Of a stretch of DNA of 64,000 nucleotides, positions 58,998 to 64,000 are shown piece by piece. The stretch lies in the NCBI GenBank assembly GCA_038521825.1, contig JBCBKL010000003.1, forward strand, positions 62,001-126,000, read 5' to 3'. The position numbers and the translations under genes are program-made. The DNA comes from JBCBKL01 sp038521825. Lineage in GTDB: Bacteria; Pseudomonadota; Alphaproteobacteria; Rhodobacterales; Rhodobacteraceae. Below the pieces are notes generated by a model, which was given only the letters and a program-made list of their open reading frames with translations, searched no databases and was not told the origin of the DNA. Position 1 is the first letter of the stretch. Each line of letters opens with the position of its first letter.

Positions 58998-61346
58998 ATG
59001 GGACTGGGGACATTGGGCGGTGGCGCCGCAAGATTTAAGCGGCCAAGGGCATTATTTCGAGCTGCCGCGCTGGCGACCGTGTCAGGCATCGCAATTCTGG
59101 GATTGGCAGCCGAAACGATCGCGCAGCAGTTTCGCTTTGACCGGTTCGTGATCGAGGGAAATCAGCGCATCGGCGATGCTGCGATCCTCAATCAGGCAGG
59201 CCTGACGCAAGGCCAGGCGATTGGCGCAGGTCAGCTCAACGATGCTGTTCAGCGCCTACAGAACAGCGGTTTCTTCGAGACCGTCGAAGTCGATCCGCAG
59301 GGCAACACGTTGCGGATCACGGTTGTGGAATTGCCGACGATCAACCGCATCGGATTCGAAGGCAATCGCCGGATCAACGACGACGCGCTCGCAGCGGTGA
59401 TTCAAAGCACCGAGCGGCGGGTGTTCAACCCCGCCCAGGCTGAGCGGGACGCGTCAGCCATTGCCGAAGCTTATGCGAACGCCGGACGTTCAGCCGCACA
59501 GGTTTCGCCCCGGATCATCCGGCGCAGCGACAACCGCGTCGACCTGATCTTTGAAGTCTTCGAGGGCGATGTGGTCGAGATCGAGCGCATCAGCTTTGTC
59601 GGCAACCGCAATTTCAGCGACCGGCGCCTACGCCGTGTTCTGGAAACCCGCCAAGCTGGTCTGCTGCGCGCATTCGTGCGGACCGACACGCTGGTCGAGG
59701 ACCGGATTGAATTCGACAAACAGGTTCTGCGGGATTTCTATCTGTCGCGCGGCTATGTCGATTTCAGGGTTAATTCCGCCAACGCGGAAATCACCGAGGA
59801 ACGCGACGGCTTTTTCCTCGTCTTCAATGTCCAGGAAGGGCAGCAGTTCAGATTTGGCGAAGTAACCCTTGTCAATGAACTGCCCGAAATCGACGACGCG
59901 GAATTCGAGTCGCTGATCAAAATCCGCCCGGGTGTCGTTTACTCGCCAACGTTGATCGAAGAAGAGATCTCGCGGATGGAGCGTCAGGGCATTCGCCAGG
60001 GCATTGATTTCCTGCGGGTCGAGCCGCGGATCACACGGAACGATCGAGACCTGACGCTGGATGTCGAGTTTGTTCTGTCGCGCGGCCCGCGCGTTTTCGT
60101 CGAGCGGATCGATATCGAAGGCAACACCACAACGCTCGACCGGGTTATCCGGCGGCAGTTTACGGTCGCGGAAGGCGATCCGTTCAATCCACGCCAGGTC
60201 CGCGAAGCCGCAGAGCGTATTCGCGCACTCGGCTACTTTGCCAATGCAGACGTGAACGCGCGAGAAGGGTCGACCCCGGATCAGGTTGTGGTCGATGTGG
60301 ATGTCGAGGAACAACCAACCGGGTCGCTGAACTTTGGCGGGTCTTACAGCGTCAATGATGGTTTCGGGATCGTCATCTCGTTCCGCGAAAACAACTTCGT
60401 GGGCAGGGGACAGCAATTGTCGCTGACCTTGTCGACCGCCACGGAAAACCAGGAATACAGCCTGCGCTTTGTCGAACCTCGCTTTTTGGGGCGCGATGTC
60501 GCCTTTGGTCTGGAACTTGACTACAACACCAGCGACAGCACCTTCCTCAGCTACGATTCCGAAGAGCTGATCTTTCAGCCCAGCCTGACCTTTCCGGTGG
60601 GAGAGCGCAGCCGCCTCGAATTGCGGTATACGGCGGACCAAAGCGAAATGACGGAGCGCGATCCCATTGAGAACGGCGCCGTCGTCGGCAACGAGATTGC
60701 AGCCGGCGAACAATTCGCGAGCTCACTCGGATATACCTACAGCTACGATTCCCGGCTTTCCGGTCTGAATCCAAATGCAGGTTATCTGTTTGAATTCAGT
60801 CAGGATTTGGCCGGTCTGGGCGGTGACAGCGAATACCTTCGGACCACGGCAAAAGTCATTGGTCAGCAGCTTGTCTTTGGCGAAGAGGTCACGTTGCGGG
60901 CCACGCTCGAAGGCGGAATGCTGAACTGGAACGGCGGCGCGAACCGGACGATTGACCGCTTCCTGCTGAACCCGAATATCATGCGCGGGTTTGAACCGGC
61001 GGGCATCGGGCCACGCGACAATTCGGGTTCCGAGTCAAACGCGCTTGGTGGTAACCTTTACGCCGTTGCACGCTTCGAAGCGGAGTTCCCGCTTGGCCTG
61101 CCCGAGGAATACGGTATTCGCGGCGGCGTGTTCTATGATGTCGGTAACCTTTGGGACCTTGATGGCGCCGATCTCTCCGGGGGCTCGATCGTCGGCGAAG
61201 ACGGCTCGTTCCGTCACGTGATCGGCTTTGCCATCCTTTGGGATACGCCGATCGGGCCGTTGCGCTTCAACTTCACCGAGGCGCTGGAGAAAGAGGATTT
61301 CGACGAAGAGCAATCGTTCGATCTGACGATTTCCACCCGGTTCTGA
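58998..61346 (+). CDS. bamA: Outer membrane protein assembly factor BamA
   Basis: Central subunit of the barrel insertion machine. The 782-residue precursor has a signal peptide (about 1-40, core ATVSGIAILGLAAETIAQ), five POTRA domains (about 45-375, first repeat FDRFVIEGNQRIGDAAILNQAGLTQGQ) and a 16-strand barrel. The loop-6 conserved motif is seen as MRGFEPAGIGPRD, and the C-terminus ends in the aromatic signature ISTRF. Essential gene; its own promoter lies at 58933. Confidence 0.98.
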   Translation: MGLGTLGGGAARFKRPRALFRAAALATVSGIAILGLAAETIAQQFRFDRFVIEGNQRIGDAAILNQAGLTQGQAIGAGQLNDAVQRLQNSGFFETVEVDPQGNTLRITVVELPTINRIGFEGNRRINDDALAAVIQSTERRVFNPAQAERDASAIAEAYANAGRSAAQVSPRIIRRSDNRVDLIFEVFEGDVVEIERISFVGNRNFSDRRLRRVLETRQAGLLRAFVRTDTLVEDRIEFDKQVLRDFYLSRGYVDFRVNSANAEITEERDGFFLVFNVQEGQQFRFGEVTLVNELPEIDDAEFESLIKIRPGVVYSPTLIEEEISRMERQGIRQGIDFLRVEPRITRNDRDLTLDVEFVLSRGPRVFVERIDIEGNTTTLDRVIRRQFTVAEGDPFNPRQVREAAERIRALGYFANADVNAREGSTPDQVVVDVDVEEQPTGSLNFGGSYSVNDGFGIVISFRENNFVGRGQQLSLTLSTATENQEYSLRFVEPRFLGRDVAFGLELDYNTSDSTFLSYDSEELIFQPSLTFPVGERSRLELRYTADQSEMTERDPIENGAVVGNEIAAGEQFASSLGYTYSYDSRLSGLNPNAGYLFEFSQDLAGLGGDSEYLRTTAKVIGQQLVFGEEVTLRATLEGGMLNWNGGANRTIDRFLLNPNIMRGFEPAGIGPRDNSGSESNALGGNLYAVARFEAEFPLGLPEEYGIRGGVFYDVGNLWDLDGADLSGGSIVGEDGSFRHVIGFAILWDTPIGPLRFNFTEALEKEDFDEEQSFDLTISTRF

Positions 61347-61350
61347 CTCA

Positions 61351-61899
61351 ATGATGCGCTGGCTTCAGGCGCTTTTGATCACTTTTGTAACGCTCGGGTC
61401 GCCATTGGCGCCCGCCAGCGCCCAGTTTCGCGAACAAATCCAAAGCCCGATCCTGACTATTGATAGCGAGCGGCTGTACCGCGAAAGCGCCTTTGGCCAG
61501 AGGGCCGAGAGCGATATAGAAGTGCTCGGTCAGGCCCTCACCCAAGAGAATGAGCGTATCGCTAACGAACTTGAGGCAGAGGAGCTGGCGTTGACCGAAC
61601 AGCGGCCCAACCTGTCGAAAGAGGAGTTTCGGGAACTCGCTGACGCTTTTGATCAGAGGGTGCAGCTGATCCGACGCGAGCAGGATACCAAGGCGCGGGA
61701 TCTCAATAAGCAGTTCGAACAAGCCAGACGGGACTTTCTAAACCGTGCTGCACCGGTTCTGGAGGCGATGATGCGCGAGGCCGGTGCGGCGGTCATCCTC
61801 GAACAACGCAGCGTTTTCCTCAGCGCGACGGCAATTGATATCACCGATGCGGCACTGGCGCGGGTGAATGCCAGCATCGGCGATGGTGCGGCGGACTAG
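61351..61899 (+). CDS. OmpH/Skp family periplasmic chaperone
   Basis: A 182-residue chaperone carrying unfolded outer membrane proteins to BamA. Signal peptide at about 1-24 (LQALLITFVTLGSPLAPASA). The mature part is mostly coiled coil (EDLEVLGQALTQENERIANELEAEELALTEQRPNLSKEEF-type heptads), and ends with the short beta-body motif AVILEQRSVFLSATAIDITDAAL. It is 4 bp after bamA, the conserved order. Confidence 0.93.
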   Translation: MMRWLQALLITFVTLGSPLAPASAQFREQIQSPILTIDSERLYRESAFGQRAESDIEVLGQALTQENERIANELEAEELALTEQRPNLSKEEFRELADAFDQRVQLIRREQDTKARDLNKQFEQARRDFLNRAAPVLEAMMREAGAAVILEQRSVFLSATAIDITDAALARVNASIGDGAAD

Positions 61900-61958
61900 A
61901 CTTGCTGCAGACCCGGCGGCTTGTTAGGCAAAACGACAAAAAGAAAGTGCAAGGTCCA

Positions 61959-62423
61959 ATGACGCAAGACTACACCAGCGCTGGCATCGATTTGATCCAG
62001 CGCATCATCCCCCATCGGTACCCCTTTCTGCTGATTGATCGGGTCGATCAGATTGACGGATATAAGAGCGCGGTCGGGATCAAGAACGTCACCATGAACG
62101 AGCCGCATTTTCAGGGGCACTTTCCGGGCAAACCGATCATGCCGGGCGTCACCATCGTCGAAGCTATGGCGCAGACCTGCGCGGTGATGGTGGGTGTTGA
62201 ACTGGATGTCGCTGATAAGAATTTCCTCGTTTACTTTATGTCTATCGAACGCTGCAAATTCCGGCGCATGGTTGTACCTGGCGATGTTCTTGAGCTGCAT
62301 GTTCAGACCGTACGGGGTAAGCCGGGTGGCAAGGTCTGGAAATTCTCAGGTGTGGCGAAGGTTGGTGATGAGCTTGCCTGCGAAGCCGAATTCACCGCGA
62401 TGATGGATATGCCCGAGGCATGA
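61959..62423 (+). CDS. fabZ: 3-hydroxyacyl-ACP dehydratase FabZ
   Basis: Removes water from (3R)-hydroxyacyl-ACP in fatty-acid synthesis. ATG at 61959 has AAGG before it. The 154-residue hotdog protein has the catalytic His in GHFPGKPIMPGV and Glu in IVEAMAQTCAV. It is the next gene after skp and its TGA overlaps the lpxA start by 4 nt (ATGA at 62420-62423), coupling fatty acid and lipid A synthesis. Confidence 0.97.
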   Translation: MTQDYTSAGIDLIQRIIPHRYPFLLIDRVDQIDGYKSAVGIKNVTMNEPHFQGHFPGKPIMPGVTIVEAMAQTCAVMVGVELDVADKNFLVYFMSIERCKFRRMVVPGDVLELHVQTVRGKPGGKVWKFSGVAKVGDELACEAEFTAMMDMPEA

Positions 62424-63208
62424 CCGAGCCTCTCGTTCACCCCTCAGCCATAGTAGAGCCGGGCGCGAAAATCGACCCGACCGCCAAGGTGGGGCCATTT
62501 TGCGTGATCGGGTCCGCCGTCGTCTTGGGGCCTGACGTGGAACTGCGCAGCCATGTGGTCGTGACCGGTAACACCGTGATCGGAGAAGGCACAGTCATCT
62601 TCCCCTTCGCGGTCATTGGTGAGATTCCTCAGGATCTGAAGTACCAGGGCGAGGAGAGCCGCCTTCAAATCGGGCACCGCAACCGCATCCGTGAACACGT
62701 CACGATGAATGGCGGGACCAAGGGCGGCGGCGGTGTGACCCGCATCGGGGACGATGGGCTGTTCATGGCGGGTTGCCATATCGCGCATGACGCCCAGATT
62801 GGCGACCGTGTGATCGTCGTCAATTCGGCGGCTGTTGCCGGGCATTGCGTGCTCGAAGATGATGTCATCGTCGGCGGCCTCTCCGGCATCCATCAGTTTG
62901 TTCGGATCGGTCGCGGGGCCATCATCGGTGCGGTGACCATGGTTACCAATGACGTTATTCCATACGGCCTAGTGCAGGCACCGCGCGGCGAGCTGGACGG
63001 TCTGAACCTCGTTGGCCTGAAACGCCGGGGCGTCAACCGGTCGGACATCACCGCTTTGCGGGCGGCATTCCAGATGCTGGCGCAGGGGGAGGGAACGTTT
63101 CACGATCGCGCTGAACGTCTTGGGGCCGAGACCGAGAGTGACTATGTCCGGGAAATAGTAGATTTCGTCTTGGGCGACACCGATCGTTCATTCCTGACGC
63201 CGAGGTAA
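62420..63208 (+). CDS. lpxA: UDP-N-acetylglucosamine O-acyltransferase
   Basis: First step of lipid A synthesis. The 262-residue protein is a left-handed beta helix built of hexapeptide repeats (IVEPGAKIDPTAKVGPFCVIG), with the catalytic His in the GCHIAHDAQIGDRVIVVNS block, and a short helical C-terminus. Length equals E. coli LpxA (262). It sits between fabZ (4-nt overlap) and lpxI. Confidence 0.98.
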   Translation: MTEPLVHPSAIVEPGAKIDPTAKVGPFCVIGSAVVLGPDVELRSHVVVTGNTVIGEGTVIFPFAVIGEIPQDLKYQGEESRLQIGHRNRIREHVTMNGGTKGGGGVTRIGDDGLFMAGCHIAHDAQIGDRVIVVNSAAVAGHCVLEDDVIVGGLSGIHQFVRIGRGAIIGAVTMVTNDVIPYGLVQAPRGELDGLNLVGLKRRGVNRSDITALRAAFQMLAQGEGTFHDRAERLGAETESDYVREIVDFVLGDTDRSFLTPR

Positions 63209-63214
63209 GGGGCA

Positions 63215-64000
63215 ATGCTTGCATTGATCTGTGGTCGCGGCACTCTTCCAGCCCGGATTGCCGCCGTTCAGGACAATCCGCCAGTGATCTGCGTTCTCGA
63301 CGGTTTTGAACCTGATGGCTTGGCCGCTGATATCCTGTTCCGGCTGGAAACGCTTGGTGGCCTGCTGATGGAACTGGGCAAGCGCGGGGTGACCGAGGTC
63401 TGCTTTTGTGGCGGGATCGAGCGGCCCGAGATCGATCCGTCGAAGCTTGATAAGGATACCGCGCCGCTTGTGCCCCTGCTGGCCGAAGCGATTTCGAAAG
63501 GTGATGACGGTGCGCTGCGTGCCGTCATGGGGATTTTTGAGAAGACGGGGTTCAGGGTTCGGGCTGCGCATGAACTGGTGCCCGATCTGGTCGCACCGCC
63601 GGGCGTGTTGACCGAGCTTTGGCCCGATGCGCAGATGCGCGCGGACGCAGCGAGGGGCGCCGCGATTCTTGCGGCCCTCGCACCGCATGATGTCGGGCAA
63701 TCCTGTGTGGTGGGGCAGGGGCAGTTGCTGGGGATCGAGACCTTAGGTGGAACCGACTTCATGCTGGGCTCACTGCCCGATGCGCCACAATGTAAGGCGG
63801 GCATTCTGGTCAAGGGTCCCAAGTTGGGACAGGACACGCGGGCCGATATGCCAACCGTGGGGCCGCAAACCGCGCGCGCTGTGGCATCTGCCGGTCTGCG
63901 TGGCCTCGTCATCGATGCAGGGGACGTCATCCTTCTGGAACCTGCGGAAACGACGCAGATCTGCAACGAAAACAAGCTGGTGCTTTGGTCTCGCACGGGT
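63215..64000 (+). CDS. lpxI: UDP-2,3-diacylglucosamine pyrophosphatase LpxI, nearly complete
   Basis: The frame is open to the window end (262 codons seen, about 10-20 missing by the family length). LpxI (DUF1009) replaces LpxH in alphaproteobacteria and makes lipid X. Visible are ICGRGTLPARIAAV at the N-terminus, the interdomain segment with CVVGQGQLLGIETLGGTDFML, and the C-terminal GPKLGQDTRADMPTVGPQTARAV where the catalytic Asp is expected. It follows lpxA by 6 bp; lpxB is expected next. Confidence 0.95.
   Translation, partial: MLALICGRGTLPARIAAVQDNPPVICVLDGFEPDGLAADILFRLETLGGLLMELGKRGVTEVCFCGGIERPEIDPSKLDKDTAPLVPLLAEAISKGDDGALRAVMGIFEKTGFRVRAAHELVPDLVAPPGVLTELWPDAQMRADAARGAAILAALAPHDVGQSCVVGQGQLLGIETLGGTDFMLGSLPDAPQCKAGILVKGPKLGQDTRADMPTVGPQTARAVASAGLRGLVIDAGDVILLEPAETTQICNENKLVLWSRTG

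Noticed and set aside
1..64000. Prophage, insertion sequence, integron, CRISPR or toxin-antitoxin system
   Set aside because: No transposase, integrase, repeat array or recognisable toxin-antitoxin pair was seen anywhere in the window.

Overview
The window is a gene-dense, GC-rich piece of chromosome from an alphaproteobacterium, most likely a Rhodobacterales (Roseobacter-group) species. The basis is the direct-repeat LexA boxes (GTTC/GAAC N7), a perfect CtrA box in front of cckA, the DUF1127, DUF6477 and DUF6456 families, VPLPA-type C-terminal sorting, and the gene orders recG, pyrH-(insert)-frr-uppS-cdsA-dxr-rseP-bamA-skp-fabZ-lpxA-lpxI and rplM-rpsI. No phage, insertion sequence, integrase, CRISPR array or rRNA operon was seen. 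Genus assignment is not attempted.

Layout. 1-5 kb: 3' end of recG, an SOS-box small membrane protein, a candidate structured RNA with a strong terminator, an IscU-like protein, hisI, gluQ, a methyltransferase and trmFO. 5-9.7 kb: enoyl-CoA hydratase and thioesterase (divergent), GH1 beta-glucosidase, and a DUF1127/MocR pair around a shared operator region. 9.7-13 kb: rplM-rpsI, then a truncated globin overlapping an adenylate cyclase gene, and a CHRD surface protein. 13-19 kb: tetR/ppk2, hydrolase/metA, an unrecognised lipoprotein plus helical protein, and a P-loop protein. 19-25.5 kb: two EamA exporters, a FadL-type porin, guaA and a non-pyrrolysine MttB-family methyltransferase. 25.4-30.2 kb: DUF6477/DUF6456 divergent pair, tRNA-Gly(CCC), a lipoprotein with its apparent Slam exporter, and a methyltransferase. 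30-39.5 kb: a RACo-type corrinoid activator, guaB, an RsmB-like methyltransferase, cckA, a sulfotransferase-like gene and recA. 39.6-51 kb: alaS, two small enzymes, typA, a GntP permease and an oligopeptide-type ABC transporter without a binding protein. 51.5-64 kb: miaA, then the envelope and lipid cluster from pyrH to lpxI (cut by the window end).

How the genes fit together. The right-hand 12 kb is one functional block for outer membrane building: isoprenoid precursor (dxr), undecaprenyl carrier (uppS), phospholipid (cdsA), site-2 protease (rseP), barrel insertion (bamA, skp) and lipid A (fabZ, lpxA, lpxI). MttB and RACo, about 6 kb apart, point to corrinoid-dependent demethylation of a methylated amine. 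CckA, the CtrA box upstream of it and the weaker CtrA-like sites at DUF6456 belong to the CckA-ChpT-CtrA network. recA and the recG-distal small gene are tied by matching LexA boxes.

The loci most worth follow-up are the SOS-box microprotein (808-936), the globin/adenylate cyclase operon (10893-12313), the Slam/lipoprotein pair (27498-29403), the lipoprotein/helical/P-loop group (16640-18862), the enlarged permease (48626-50074), and the carrier-like membrane protein inserted between pyrH and frr (53233-53895). All coordinates and motifs were read by eye; family names rest on recalled motifs, not database searches.
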